A stretch of DNA of 64,000 nucleotides from Clostridiaceae bacterium (GTDB taxonomy: Bacteria; Bacillota; Clostridia; Lachnospirales; Lachnospiraceae), in contig CABJBA010000004.1 in NCBI GenBank assembly GCA_902363735.1, positions 310,001-374,000 on the forward strand. Reading direction: 5' to 3'. The translations under genes were made by a program, and so were the position numbers. The notes under the pieces are model-generated. The model was not told where the DNA came from. It saw nothing but the letters and a program-made list of their open reading frames with translations, and did not search any database. Each line of letters begins with the position of its first letter. The first letter of the stretch is position 1. Below are positions 34,948-44,862 of this stretch, piece by piece.

Positions 34948-37599
34948 ATGGATGACCACTTGCGACAGCCTTGGCACGCAAAATCGGTGGAGGACGTACA
35001 TACAGTCCTGCACACTACAGACGATGGACTAAGCGATGCTGAGGCAGCAAAAAGACTGCAGAAAAACGGGTACAATGAACTTCGCCAGAACAATCAAAAA
35101 AGTGTTCTGGTTATGCTGAAAGAGCAGCTTACTGATGTGATGATTTTAATTCTCATTGGTGCGGCAGGACTTTCTGCAGTTCTTAAGGAATGGACAGAAG
35201 CAATTGTAATTATTGTCATTGTTGCACTGAATGCAACGGTAAGTATTATTCAGGAGAAGAAAGCCGCTAATGCCCTGGAGGCTTTGAAAAACATGGGGGC
35301 ACCTACAGCACGGGTGCTGCGGAATGGAGAAGAAAGTCAGATTCCTGCAAATGAACTTGTAACAGGTGATATCGTTTATCTGGAGGATGGAAGCATTGTA
35401 CCTGCTGATATCCGGCTGATCAGTACCAATAACTTGAAGATTCAGGAGGCCTCCTTAACTGGAGAGTCTGTTCCGGTAGAAAAAGATGATGATACCTTAT
35501 TTGCTGAGGATACTTCTTTAGGAGATCGTGCCAACATGGCATACAGCTCCTCTATGGTCATGTATGGTAACGGAACCGGTATTGTTGTAGAAACCGGAAT
35601 GAGTACAGAAGTGGGTCAAATTGCACACTTGCTGGATTTGCAGGATGAATATGACACGCCTCTAAAGCGAAAGCTCAATTCTGTAGGAAAAATACTGAGT
35701 ATTTTTGGATTATTCGTTTGTATTGTAATTTTTGTCATCGGTTCCTTATATGGCAGACCTTGGATTCCACTGCTTATGACAGCTATTTCACTGGCAATAT
35801 CCGTTATTCCAGAAGGCTTACCTGCAACCGCAACCATTGTAATGGCACTTGGTGTACAGCGTATGGCACAAAAAAATGCGTTGGTACGTAAGCTGCCTGC
35901 TGTTGAAACCCTGGGCGGGGCTACCGTTATATGCTGCGACAAAACCGGCACATTAACACAAAACCGGATGACCGTAACCAAGGTAGCAATGAACGGTGAC
36001 TTTGAGAAAGGTAATCCAACTAAGATTGAAGAAGCTTCTGAAAAACATGCTGTATATCAGGAAATGGTTTATGCAGCTGCCCTATGTAATAATGCAAGCC
36101 TTGACCCTGACCGTCCCGGAGAGATTCTGGGCGATCCTACGGAAGGTGCATTGATCTTTTTAACAGATGCTTTTGGATTAAATCAGGAACAATTAGAAGA
36201 AGAACATCCCAGGTTGTTTGAACAGCCCTTTGACTCTGACCGCAAGCGTATGACCACGGTCCATGAGATGAAAGAAGGATTCACTGCCTACACCAAGGGT
36301 GCTGTGGATGAAATGCTTCCTCTTTGTACACATATATTGACTTCAAAAGGAGTTCGCCAGATTACGGAGAAAGACCGTAAGGAAGTACGGGAGCTGTGTC
36401 TTAAAATGTCCGCGGAGGCTCTGCGTGTCCTGGGCTTTGCAAAACGGCTTCTGTCTGAAGTCCCACAGGAGGACGATACCAACCTGGAATATGACCTTAC
36501 ATTCCTCGGTGCTATCGGTATGATTGACCCTCCCCGCAAGGAAGTAATACGGGCTGTTGAAACCTGCCGAAATGCCGGTATCCGTACTATTATGATCACC
36601 GGCGACCACAAGGTAACAGCAGTGGCAATCGCACAGCAGTTAAGTATATTCCGCGAAGGCAACACTGTCGTGTCAGGAGATGAATTGCATCAAATGACGG
36701 AGGCTGAGCTGGATCAATCAATCAGAACCACCACTGTCTTTGCCCGTGTCACCCCAAGTGATAAGCTTCGTATTATTGAATCCCTTCAGCGCACCGGTGA
36801 AATAACCGCAATGACAGGCGACGGTGTAAACGATGCCCCTGCCCTGAAAGCGGCAGATATTGGTGTTGCTATGGGCAGAAGCGGAACCGATGTTGCAAAG
36901 GATGCATCGGATATGCTTCTGCTTGACGATAACTTTACTACAATTGAGTATGCAATCCGGGAAGGAAGGCGTATTTACCGAAATATCCAGAAGGTAATCC
37001 AATTCCTCCTGGCAGGTAACATTGCTGAAATTCTTACTTTATTTATCGCTACCCTGCTGAACTGGGATGCACCGATTCTGGCCGTTCATATATTGCTGAT
37101 TAATCTGGTGACAGACTCTCTTCCGGCTATTGCTTTGGGAGTAGATCCTGCAAGCAAGAATATTATGAAGCATAAGCCTGTTAAATCAGGAACCTTGTTT
37201 GAACGCGGATTAGTGATCCGTGTCATTCTTCATGGTATATTTATTACTATCGCTACTATTTCTGCTTATCAGTTTGGCCTCAGCACAGACAGCCATGCTG
37301 TAGGTATGACAATGGCTTTCCTTGTCTTGGCGGTATCACAGATGCTGCATGCGCTGAACCAGCGTTCTAATACAGATTCTATATTTGTAGCAGGAAATAC
37401 TCACAATAAAGCGTTGTTTGGCACAATGGCGGCCTCCGGGATAATTCTCACCTTCATTATGGTGACGCCTGCTTTGCGCAGCTTTTTTAGTCTGACAACA
37501 CTTACCTCTGCTGAACTGGGCATTTCTTTAGGACTTTCCTTACTGCCTTTGGTTTTCGTGGAAATCACAAAATTAATTAATCGTATAACTTCAAAATAA
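34948..37599 (+). CDS. Calcium-translocating P-type ATPase (P2 type)
   Basis: 883 aa. Order of parts: N-terminal cation ATPase domain (WHAKSVEDVHTVLHTTDDGLS), first helix pair, actuator TGES at 171-174, helix IV with PEGLP at 288-292 (typical of Ca2+ pumps), phosphorylation site DKTGTLT with Asp331, the nucleotide domain with KGAVDEM, the hinge TGDGVNDAPALK, and C-terminal helices with LLINLVTDSLPAIALGVD. All catalytic motifs are intact. It exports Ca2+, or possibly Mn2+, from the cytosol. Start ATG at 34948 follows AAAAGGAG. The long leader with a terminator suggests ion-dependent control. Confidence 0.93.
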   Translation: MDDHLRQPWHAKSVEDVHTVLHTTDDGLSDAEAAKRLQKNGYNELRQNNQKSVLVMLKEQLTDVMILILIGAAGLSAVLKEWTEAIVIIVIVALNATVSIIQEKKAANALEALKNMGAPTARVLRNGEESQIPANELVTGDIVYLEDGSIVPADIRLISTNNLKIQEASLTGESVPVEKDDDTLFAEDTSLGDRANMAYSSSMVMYGNGTGIVVETGMSTEVGQIAHLLDLQDEYDTPLKRKLNSVGKILSIFGLFVCIVIFVIGSLYGRPWIPLLMTAISLAISVIPEGLPATATIVMALGVQRMAQKNALVRKLPAVETLGGATVICCDKTGTLTQNRMTVTKVAMNGDFEKGNPTKIEEASEKHAVYQEMVYAAALCNNASLDPDRPGEILGDPTEGALIFLTDAFGLNQEQLEEEHPRLFEQPFDSDRKRMTTVHEMKEGFTAYTKGAVDEMLPLCTHILTSKGVRQITEKDRKEVRELCLKMSAEALRVLGFAKRLLSEVPQEDDTNLEYDLTFLGAIGMIDPPRKEVIRAVETCRNAGIRTIMITGDHKVTAVAIAQQLSIFREGNTVVSGDELHQMTEAELDQSIRTTTVFARVTPSDKLRIIESLQRTGEITAMTGDGVNDAPALKAADIGVAMGRSGTDVAKDASDMLLLDDNFTTIEYAIREGRRIYRNIQKVIQFLLAGNIAEILTLFIATLLNWDAPILAVHILLINLVTDSLPAIALGVDPASKNIMKHKPVKSGTLFERGLVIRVILHGIFITIATISAYQFGLSTDSHAVGMTMAFLVLAVSQMLHALNQRSNTDSIFVAGNTHNKALFGTMAASGIILTFIMVTPALRSFFSLTTLTSAELGISLGLSLLPLVFVEITKLINRITSK

Positions 37600-37663
37600 C
37601 AACCGAATAATAGAAACCTGAAATTTCTCACCGCCTCTTTTTAGGTGTGATATTTTCCTTATC

Positions 37664-37720
37664 ATAATAATACCTCCTGACTGAGTAATTCTTACATCAG
37701 TTTGGAGGTTTTATTATTTT
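37664..37720 (+). terminator. Terminator after the P-type ATPase
   Basis: AATAATACCTCC and GGAGGTTTTATTATT form an extended stem, with inner ACTGA/TCAGT pairing, followed by TTTTC. It lies about 65 nt after the stop and may work in both directions. Confidence 0.6.
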
Positions 37721-37918
37721 CTTCTCATCACTTCCCATTCCTCCGGAAATCCCCTCCCTTACTGGCAACAATTAAAATATACAATTATAATGAGTATCAC
37801 ATTTATTACAGACCTGTTGACAGACTTTATTATTTTATCATTTTTTCTGCATTTAGAATGTTTTTTACCTGCAATACAAGGCCCTCACCTAACATTCTCA
37901 ACTCTTTCGGTTTACGGT

Positions 37919-37947
37919 TTGACACCCCCTTCCCCCTTTCGTATAAT
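37919..37947 (+). promoter_or_regulatory. Perfect-consensus promoter of the BMP-type ABC operon
   Basis: TTGACA (37919-37924), exactly 17 bp of spacer, TATAAT (37942-37947). It lies 43 nt before the ATG at 37991 and thereby excludes the longer in-frame start at 37790. Confidence 0.8.
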
Positions 37948-37990
37948 ACAAAGAAATTTCAACAAGGCATTTGAAAGATGGGAGAATTTT

Positions 37991-39505
37991 ATGAAAGAAC
38001 TGCTTAAAATGGAACACATTACTAAGTGCTTTGGCGATATGTATGCAAACCAGAATGTCAATCTTTCCATACTGGAAGGGGAAGTGCATACCCTTTTAGG
38101 GGAAAACGGCGCGGGAAAAAGCACCCTGATGAACATTCTCATCGGCTTATACCAGCCCACAAGCGGACAGATCTTTCTTCATGGAGAAAATGTCAGAATT
38201 GAATCACCCAAAAATGCTGTCCGCCTGGGAATCGGCATGGTCCATCAGCATTTTATGCTGGTAGAGGCTATGACTGTATTTGAAAACATTATTCTGGGTC
38301 TTAAAAAAGATTCTTCTGTTTTTATAAAAAAGGAACAGCTTAAAAAAGAGATTCTGGATCTCTCCCAGAAATACGGCCTGGATGTGGAACTGGACAGGCT
38401 GATTACAGATATTTCCGTAGGTGCCCAGCAGAGGGTGGAAATTTTAAAAGCCCTATACCGAGGGGCAGAGCTTCTCATATTAGATGAACCCACTGCGGCT
38501 TTGACTGACCAGGAGACAGAAGGGCTGTTTGCCATTATCCGCAAACTGACAGGCGAAAACAAATCTGTTATCTTTATTTCCCATAAAATGCGGGAGGTCC
38601 TTGCCATCAGTGACCGCATCACTATTTTACGGGCAGGGGAGACCATCGCCACCTTGGATAAGGACAAAACCGACGGTGCAGAGCTTGCAAGCCTGATGAT
38701 CGGCAGGGAAATGGCTCCCAGTCATTATAAAAAAGTCACCTCACCGGGAGAAGAGGTCCTTCGCCTGGATCACGCAGACTATCAGAAGGAACATCGACAC
38801 AGCGGCTTAAATGACGTAAGCCTTACAGTCGGAAAAGGAGAAATCCTGGGAATTGCAGGAGTGGACGGAAACGGCCAGTCTCAGCTTGCACAGCTGGCCT
38901 CGGGAGTTATTTCTCCGGACAGCGGTACCCTGTCCCTAAAGACCAGCCGCATATCCCATTTTGCCCCCAGCGGATTCATCCTTTCCCACGTTTCCCATGT
39001 GCCGGAAGACCGGAATAAAATGGGACTTATCGGAAATATGACTGTCCGGGAAAATCTGGTCTTAAAATCCACGGAAGAAAAAAGATTTTCTTATGGAAGA
39101 GGCGCTTTTTTGAAGAGAAAGGCCATCACCGCCTTTGCCTTAAATATGCAGGAAAAAAATGATATCCGTTGTTCTTCCATTGAACAGGAAGTTCGTAATT
39201 TATCAGGAGGAAACCAGCAGAAAATCATACTGGCAAGGGAAATGGAAAGCAAGCCGGAACTTTTGGTGGCAGTTCATCCCACCAGAGGGCTGGATATGGG
39301 AGCTGCCAGGTACATTCATGACACCATGATAAAGGCAAGGGATGGAGGATGCTGCATTCTCTTAATCAGCGCAGACTTTGATGAAATTATGAAGCTTTCT
39401 GACCGGATCATCGTAATGTTTGAAGGGAAGATCATGGGAGTTTATCCCGGAGAGAATCCGCCCATTGGGCAGATATCCCTGGCAATGGCCGGAAAGGGGA
39501 ATTAA
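37991..39505 (+). CDS. Nucleoside/simple-sugar ABC transporter ATPase (BMP-associated, tandem domains)
   Basis: 504 aa from the ATG at 37991, preceded by GGGAGAATTTT and by a perfect promoter. Two nucleotide-binding halves. The first is canonical: GENGAGKST, signature SVGAQQRVEILKAL, Walker B LLILDEPTAALT. The second starts at about residue 255 with a degenerate Walker A (GVDGNGQSQLAQL) but a good signature LSGGNQQKIILAREM, as is normal in RbsA/NupO-type ATPases. It drives import by the two following permeases. The lipoprotein at the operon end is of the BmpA family, so nucleosides are the likeliest cargo. Confidence 0.93.
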   Translation: MKELLKMEHITKCFGDMYANQNVNLSILEGEVHTLLGENGAGKSTLMNILIGLYQPTSGQIFLHGENVRIESPKNAVRLGIGMVHQHFMLVEAMTVFENIILGLKKDSSVFIKKEQLKKEILDLSQKYGLDVELDRLITDISVGAQQRVEILKALYRGAELLILDEPTAALTDQETEGLFAIIRKLTGENKSVIFISHKMREVLAISDRITILRAGETIATLDKDKTDGAELASLMIGREMAPSHYKKVTSPGEEVLRLDHADYQKEHRHSGLNDVSLTVGKGEILGIAGVDGNGQSQLAQLASGVISPDSGTLSLKTSRISHFAPSGFILSHVSHVPEDRNKMGLIGNMTVRENLVLKSTEEKRFSYGRGAFLKRKAITAFALNMQEKNDIRCSSIEQEVRNLSGGNQQKIILAREMESKPELLVAVHPTRGLDMGAARYIHDTMIKARDGGCCILLISADFDEIMKLSDRIIVMFEGKIMGVYPGENPPIGQISLAMAGKGN

Positions 39506-39508
39506 GAT

Positions 39509-40564
39509 ATGAAACAAAAAGAAAATCTGACTAAAATCACCGTGCCTGTTTTATCCATACTTGTTGCATTTATCATGGGAGGCATTATCATTATCTGTCT
39601 GGGGAAAAATCCGTTTCAGGCTTATGGATATTTGTTTTCCGGGGCCTTTGGAAGCAGCAGAAAGCTGGCCCAGACTCTGGTCATTGCCTGTCCTCTGATT
39701 TTTACCGGTTTAACCGCCTCATTTTCTTATAAATGCGGGGTCTTTAACCTGGGAGGTGAAGGACAGTTCATTATGGGAGCTGTCGCAAGCATCTACTTTG
39801 TCACTAAAACCGGAATAGAAGGTGTGCCGGGAATTCTTTTAAGTCTTGGTGCTGGTATGATCTTCGGCGCACTGTGGGGAGCTATTCCCGGAATCTTAAA
39901 AATAGTTCGCGGCTTAAATGAAATGATCGTCAGCATCATGCTTAACTACATAGCTACGCTGTTTATGGGCTACGTCTACACCACTCTTTTGAGAGATGGA
40001 AGCGTTCCACAAACCTTTGCCATTCCTGACACCACAAAAATTCCGGTCATCTCCAAGGGCTTTCCCGTTCACTGGGGAATTGCTGCCGCAATCTTTCTGG
40101 CCTTTGCAGGATATTACTTCCTCTTTTGGACTTCTAAAGGCTTTAAGCTGAGAGCAGTAGGATTAAACTCCACCGCCGCATTTTTTAACGGCTTTCCGGT
40201 CAACCGGTATGTGCTGTTTTCCTTTATTGCCTCAGGGGCTGTGGCAGGGCTTGGAGGAAGTGTAGAGCTTCACGGAAAGCAGCTCCGGCTTATGAGCGGT
40301 TTTGGACAGGGCTTTGGATTTGATGGGGTGGCCATCGCCCTTATTGCCCAGCTTAACCCCATTGGAACTGCAGTTGTGGCTTTTATTTTTGCAGTCTTGA
40401 GAAAAGGTGCCAGCACCCTTCAGACGGGAATGCAGATTCCCACCTCAGTAGTGGATATTATTCAGGCCCTGGTCATCATATTTGCTGTTGCAGGCACCGC
40501 ACTGTTAAGGCTGCCTGAAATCAGACAGTATTTAAACCGGGTATCCGGAAAAAGGAAGGAGTGA
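39509..40564 (+). CDS. Nucleoside/simple-sugar ABC transporter permease (first subunit)
   Basis: 351 aa, BPD_transp_2 fold with about ten hydrophobic segments. Recognised stretches: GGIIIICLGKNPFQAYGYLFSGAFGS, FTGLTASFSYKCGVFNLGGEGQFIMGA, and VRGLNEMIVSIMLNYIA. These match the NupP/YufP-type subunit. It starts 3 nt after the ATPase stop and is followed after 4 nt by the partner permease. The pair forms the channel for the BMP-type uptake system. Confidence 0.93.
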   Translation: MKQKENLTKITVPVLSILVAFIMGGIIIICLGKNPFQAYGYLFSGAFGSSRKLAQTLVIACPLIFTGLTASFSYKCGVFNLGGEGQFIMGAVASIYFVTKTGIEGVPGILLSLGAGMIFGALWGAIPGILKIVRGLNEMIVSIMLNYIATLFMGYVYTTLLRDGSVPQTFAIPDTTKIPVISKGFPVHWGIAAAIFLAFAGYYFLFWTSKGFKLRAVGLNSTAAFFNGFPVNRYVLFSFIASGAVAGLGGSVELHGKQLRLMSGFGQGFGFDGVAIALIAQLNPIGTAVVAFIFAVLRKGASTLQTGMQIPTSVVDIIQALVIIFAVAGTALLRLPEIRQYLNRVSGKRKE

Positions 40565-40568
40565 ACCA

Positions 40569-41510
40569 ATGGACGCATTTTTTAACTTAAATTTTTTTAT
40601 AGAGCTTTTACTGTCAACCGTCCGAATGGCAACGCCCCTGTTACTGGCAGCTTTGGCAGAAACCTACTCAGAACGGGCGGGACTGGTTAATATCGGTCTG
40701 GATGGAATTATGTCCTTTGGGGCTCTGGCAGGCTTTCTGATAGGCTTTAAAACCGGAAGCCCCATGGCAGGAATTGCCTTTGGAGCCTTATCCGGAGTAA
40801 TGATCAATATGATCTACGCCTTTTGCACCATTAAATTGTGTGCTCCCCAAATCGTATACGGAATGGCAATTAACATCTTTGCCCCGGCCCTGGCTTCCTT
40901 TATTTACCGCCTGTCATTTTCCGACACCTCCACTCTGATCCAGGGAGTGTCCATGAAGGCAATGCCCATTCCGGTTCTCAGCCAGATTCCGGTTCTCGGC
41001 CCTGTTCTTTTCAACCATCTTCCTCTTGTGTACGTTTCCTATCTTCTGGTTCCAGTTACTGCTGTTTTCTTAAATAAGACAAAAGCAGGGCTTAACTTCA
41101 AGGCTGTGGGAGAATTCCCCAAGGCGGCAGAAACCCTTGGAATCAATGTGACCCTCCAAAAGTATATTGCCTGCATCATCTGCGGCGCTCTGGCAGGTAC
41201 GGGAGGTGCTTATCTGACCATTTGCTACACCAGCACCTATTCCGAGGGAATTGTATCCGGCCGGGGCTTCATCGCCTTGTCTGCTGTTATTTTCGGCCGC
41301 TGGATGCCCACTGGTGTCTTGTTTGCCTGCCTCCTCTTTGGCTTCTGCGACGCCCTTCAGATCCGGTTTCAGCTTTTAAGCCCTTCCACTCCCTACCAAA
41401 TCCTTCAGATGATGCCCTATATTTTCACTCTGCTGGTTCTGGCCTTCTTCGGTATTAAAAAAAGCGGTCCAAAAGCAAATGGCCAGCCTTACTACCGGGA
41501 AGAGCGTTAA
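40569..41510 (+). CDS. Nucleoside/simple-sugar ABC transporter permease (second subunit)
   Basis: 313 aa, NupQ/YufQ-type subunit. N-terminal STVRMATPLLLAALAETYSERAGLVNIGLDGIM is the standard opening of this group, and the C-terminal GRGFIALSAVIFGRWMPTGV is the conserved loop. About eight hydrophobic segments. It follows the first permease after 4 nt. The third gene of the BMP operon. Confidence 0.93.
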   Translation: MDAFFNLNFFIELLLSTVRMATPLLLAALAETYSERAGLVNIGLDGIMSFGALAGFLIGFKTGSPMAGIAFGALSGVMINMIYAFCTIKLCAPQIVYGMAINIFAPALASFIYRLSFSDTSTLIQGVSMKAMPIPVLSQIPVLGPVLFNHLPLVYVSYLLVPVTAVFLNKTKAGLNFKAVGEFPKAAETLGINVTLQKYIACIICGALAGTGGAYLTICYTSTYSEGIVSGRGFIALSAVIFGRWMPTGVLFACLLFGFCDALQIRFQLLSPSTPYQILQMMPYIFTLLVLAFFGIKKSGPKANGQPYYREER

Positions 41511-41575
41511 CAATAATTCCAGGATATATCCTGAGATTATATATGATTACCAACACAGACAAGGAGAATTTAATT

Positions 41576-42628
41576 ATGAAAAAAATGCAAAAACCCGCTG
41601 CCTTTTTGATGGCCGCCCTTCTGGCTGCAGTAAGCCTGTCAGCCTGCTCCAGCCCGTCAACTGCTCCATCTGCGGAAACCACGGCTGCCTCTTCTGATGC
41701 CGGTTCCTCTGCTTCCGGAACTTCTGCTGCTGAAACCACCGCAGACAAGTCTTATAAGATTGCCATGGTATTAGACTCTTCCATCTCAGACGGAGGATGG
41801 GGCGCAAGCTGTTATCAGGCTATGGTAAATGCTGCTGCTGAATCCGGCTGGGAAACCGTTTACACCGACAATGTGGCGACAGCAGATTACACTACCGTTA
41901 TGACTGACTATGCGGAACTGGGCTATGACCTGATCTTTGCTCCCGGAAACCAGTATACCGATGCAGTAAAGCAGGTGGCAGAAGAATACCCTGAAATCAA
42001 ATTTATTCTTTTAAACGGAACAGTTGAAACAGAAAATATCACCTCTGTTCTTCCTGATGCCAAGCAAATCGGCTACATGGCCGGTGCTCTGGCGGGGCTT
42101 ATGAGCAAAACCGGAAATATAGGCTTTATCGGAGGCATGGAGCTGGATACCACAAAAGCCAAGCTGGAAAACTATGAAAAGGCCGCTCAGAAGATAAACC
42201 CTGACATCAAGGTATCTTCCGCTTACGCCGGCTCCTTCAGCGATACAGCAAAAGGAAAAGAAATCGCTTCTTCCATGATTTCCACATATGACGTGGACAT
42301 TATGTTCGGAGACGCTTCTGCCGTGGATACAGGTGCAAGAGAAGCCCTGGCAGGTCTGGACGGCAGATATGACATCGGTCAGCCTGGTGATCTCGGATCA
42401 GCAGAGGATAAGGTCATTATCTGCTCCGTTGTGACTGACAATGCAGCCTTAGTCAAAGCCTGTATGGAAGACGTGGAGAAAGACACCTTCGGAGGACGTA
42501 CCATTTATGGAGATTTGAGCAACGGCTGTCTCAGTGTGGGAACATTTTCCAGCCAGGTTCCAAAGGACATTCAGGACGAATACTTGAAGATCGTGGAAGA
42601 AATCAAAGCCGGAATCTTCATTCAGTAA
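41576..42628 (+). CDS. BMP-family ABC transporter substrate-binding lipoprotein
   Basis: 350 aa from the ATG at 41576 with AAGGAGAA upstream. Lipoprotein signal ending LSACS (Cys24), Ser/Thr/Ala-rich linker to about 60, then the Med/BMP domain: YKIAMVLDSSISDGGWGASCYQAM, the DLIFAPGNQYTDAVKQVAEEYP segment, and IGFIGGMELDTTKAKLENYEKAA. BmpA-type proteins bind purine nucleosides. A strong terminator follows the stop, closing the operon. Unusually the binding protein is the last gene, not the first. Confidence 0.93.
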   Translation: MKKMQKPAAFLMAALLAAVSLSACSSPSTAPSAETTAASSDAGSSASGTSAAETTADKSYKIAMVLDSSISDGGWGASCYQAMVNAAAESGWETVYTDNVATADYTTVMTDYAELGYDLIFAPGNQYTDAVKQVAEEYPEIKFILLNGTVETENITSVLPDAKQIGYMAGALAGLMSKTGNIGFIGGMELDTTKAKLENYEKAAQKINPDIKVSSAYAGSFSDTAKGKEIASSMISTYDVDIMFGDASAVDTGAREALAGLDGRYDIGQPGDLGSAEDKVIICSVVTDNAALVKACMEDVEKDTFGGRTIYGDLSNGCLSVGTFSSQVPKDIQDEYLKIVEEIKAGIFIQ

Positions 42629-42646
42629 TAACCACAAAGTGAAGTT

Positions 42647-42694
42647 AAAGGCCCGCAAAGCACTGATCCAAGGTGATTTGCGGGCCTTTGCTCT
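42647..42694 (+). terminator. Terminator of the BMP operon
   Basis: Perfect 13-bp arms AAAGGCCCGCAAA (42647-42659) and TTTGCGGGCCTTT (42677-42689), followed by a mixed pyrimidine tail. A very stable GC-rich stem. Confidence 0.85.
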
Positions 42695-42787
42695 GCTTTT
42701 TCAAATCCGGTAGATTTTTTTGCTAAAAAATGATAAAATAAGTTAAAACAGCTATGCCGTCTAATCAGCGGCAGAACGGAGCTTTAC

Positions 42788-43513
42788 ATGTCACTCATAC
42801 CGTTTCAGAAATTGCCGCCCCGAAGACATACGGAGGATGCGCGTCAATATGCATACCGCATCATCCGTCATTTTATTTTAAATCTCCAACTGCCTCCAGG
42901 CAGGAAGATGAACGAGGTGGAACTTGCGGAGGTGCTTAACATCAGCCGGACTCCTGTTCACGATACGCTCTATAAGCTTTCGCGAAAGAATCTGGTGGAT
43001 ATCATTCCCCAGAAGGGAGCTTTTGTATCCGGGATCTCCGTTCAGCGAATTGAGCAGACCCTTTGGATTCACAAGCATCTTGGAACGGCAATGCTTCAAA
43101 ATATTTTTATACGAAACGTAAAGCAGAATCAGTTTGATATACTTTACCATACCCTTCACCAACTTGAAGACTATCTGTCCCAGGAAGATTTTACCCAGCC
43201 AGCTCTTTTAATTAACGATTACTACCGGCTTCTCTATGAATTGGGAGGCAAGATGGAACACGTATGGGATCCTATCCAGAAGGTTGGCATGGATCTACAG
43301 CGGCTTTTGTTTTTGTCCACCATGGACCCTTCTGTGACAAGAGACTTTTTAAAGGATTTAACTACCCTGACCGATGCCCTTGTTAAGAGAGATACAGACC
43401 GGGCATGTACCATTTACCACTATCATTTGTCCCGTGTACTTCTACTGGTACAGCCTTTGAGGGACAGCTATCCCAGTTACTTTATTGACAGCAGCACAGA
43501 AAGGATTTCTTAA
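42788..43513 (+). CDS. GntR-family regulator (FadR/FCD subgroup)
   Basis: 241 aa. N-terminal winged helix (YAYRIIRHFILNLQLPPGRKMNEVELAEVLNISRTPVHDTLYKL, residues 18-65), followed by an all-helical FCD-like ligand domain. The recognition helix keeps the SRTPVHDTL pattern. It is immediately upstream of a short-chain dehydrogenase gene, with the two coding regions touching (stop at 43513, next start 43515). It therefore heads the operon it presumably controls. The ligand is likely a sugar acid or a related metabolite, by family analogy. Confidence 0.88.
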   Translation: MSLIPFQKLPPRRHTEDARQYAYRIIRHFILNLQLPPGRKMNEVELAEVLNISRTPVHDTLYKLSRKNLVDIIPQKGAFVSGISVQRIEQTLWIHKHLGTAMLQNIFIRNVKQNQFDILYHTLHQLEDYLSQEDFTQPALLINDYYRLLYELGGKMEHVWDPIQKVGMDLQRLLFLSTMDPSVTRDFLKDLTTLTDALVKRDTDRACTIYHYHLSRVLLLVQPLRDSYPSYFIDSSTERIS

Positions 43514-43514
43514 C

Positions 43515-44297
43515 ATGAGTAATTTTCAGCAGAACCCATTTGCACTGACAGGAAAAAAAGCTCTTATTTCCGGGGGGACCGGAGGGCTGGGAAGCGCCAT
43601 TGCCAGAGCATTTTTACAAAACGGTGCGGATGTAGCCGTGTGCGGCGGACATCCGGAAAAGGCAGCTGCTCTGGCAGATGAAGCCAAAAAGACCGGACGA
43701 AGCTTTCTGGCTTTAAGTTGTGATATCAGAATCCCCGATGAGGTGAACAAGATGCTGGATGAGGTGGACAAGACCTTTGGCACCATTGACATCCTGGTAA
43801 ACAGCGCCGGAATGAACCGCCTTCTTCCAGCAGAGGATTATGATGAAGACACATTTGATCTTGTGATGGATTTGAATGTAAAAGGAGTTCATGCCGTGAC
43901 CAGGGCCGTTGGAAAGCGGTTTATGATTCCCAGGCAGTATGGACGCATCATCAATCTTTCTTCGGTAAAAAGTTTAATCGGAACCAAACAGGACTACATT
44001 GCTTACTGCGCCAGCAAGGGGGCAGTCAATATGTACACCAAGCAGCTTGCCTGTGAATGGGGTAAGTACGGCATCACCTGTAATGCCATTGCCCCTACCT
44101 TCGTCAGAACCCCCATCAACTCCTTTCAGCTTGATGATCCGGTGTTTCTTAAAACTCTGACAGACCGTATCCCCTTGGGACGCATCGGCAGGGAAGAGGA
44201 TATTGCTGCCGCAGCATTATACTTATCCAGTGACGGAGCATCTTTTGTCAGCGGACAGATTCTGGGAGTGGATGGCGGTCTGACTGCCATGCAGTAG
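43515..44297 (+). CDS. Short-chain dehydrogenase/reductase, gluconate 5-dehydrogenase-like
   Basis: 260 aa from the ATG at 43515 with AAAGGA upstream. Classical SDR: cofactor motif SGGTGGLGSAIA at about 19-30, NSAG, catalytic Ser in NLSSVKS, and Y-x3-K in YCASKGAVNMYTKQLA; PTFVRTPI follows. Such enzymes reduce or oxidise sugar acids and 3-oxoacyl compounds. Close to IdnO/KduD in style, but the substrate cannot be read from the sequence. The next gene, a YhcH protein, supports a sugar-acid route. Confidence 0.88.
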   Translation: MSNFQQNPFALTGKKALISGGTGGLGSAIARAFLQNGADVAVCGGHPEKAAALADEAKKTGRSFLALSCDIRIPDEVNKMLDEVDKTFGTIDILVNSAGMNRLLPAEDYDEDTFDLVMDLNVKGVHAVTRAVGKRFMIPRQYGRIINLSSVKSLIGTKQDYIAYCASKGAVNMYTKQLACEWGKYGITCNAIAPTFVRTPINSFQLDDPVFLKTLTDRIPLGRIGREEDIAAAALYLSSDGASFVSGQILGVDGGLTAMQ

Positions 44298-44334
44298 CCG
44301 GTATTGATATTAAATTTAATCAGGAGGACTTATT

Positions 44335-44862
44335 ATGATTTTCGGAAATATTTACAATCCAATGCTGGAACAGCAGATCGCCATGTTGCCGGAGCCTCTC
44401 GGACAGGCCCTCCGCTTTTTAAAGAATCATGATATGGCAGCCCATGAGCCAGGCGTATTTAATATAGAACTGGGCGGGGTGACTGTGATTATGCAGGTTC
44501 TTGATTTAAATACCTCCGACCGGGAAAATTTAAGGCCTGAGGTTCATAAAAAAATTATTGATGTCCAGTTTCTGGCTTCAGGAGGACCGGAGGCCGCAGG
44601 ATTTTATGATAATGACGGAACAGGACAGATAGAAGAAGACCTTTTTTCCACACCAAGAGACATCGGGTTTTTCTTCAATGACAAATCAGCACCGGAAGGC
44701 CGCCTCCATATGGTCCCCGGCACTTATGCCATGTACTTTCCCTGGGATATCCATATACCTGCCATAAAAACAGGAGATAGCTCTGCTCCTATCCGTAAAA
44801 TCGTAATCAAGGTTCCTCTGGAGAGCTGTCTTCCAAAGGAGAGCCAAAAGGGAGAAGCATAA
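44335..44862 (+). CDS. YhcH/YjgK/YiaL (DUF386) family protein
   Basis: 175 aa. A cupin-like fold with family stretches EVHKKIIDVQFLASG (the histidine and Lys-Lys-Ile-Asp motif) and PGTYAMYFPWDIHIPAI with metal-binding His. Members are often encoded beside sialic acid or sugar-acid genes, and some act as anomerases or hydrolases of open-chain sugars. It stops at 44862, overlapping the next start by 1 nt (TAATG). A second paralogue sits at 50305. Confidence 0.87.
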   Translation: MIFGNIYNPMLEQQIAMLPEPLGQALRFLKNHDMAAHEPGVFNIELGGVTVIMQVLDLNTSDRENLRPEVHKKIIDVQFLASGGPEAAGFYDNDGTGQIEEDLFSTPRDIGFFFNDKSAPEGRLHMVPGTYAMYFPWDIHIPAIKTGDSSAPIRKIVIKVPLESCLPKESQKGEA

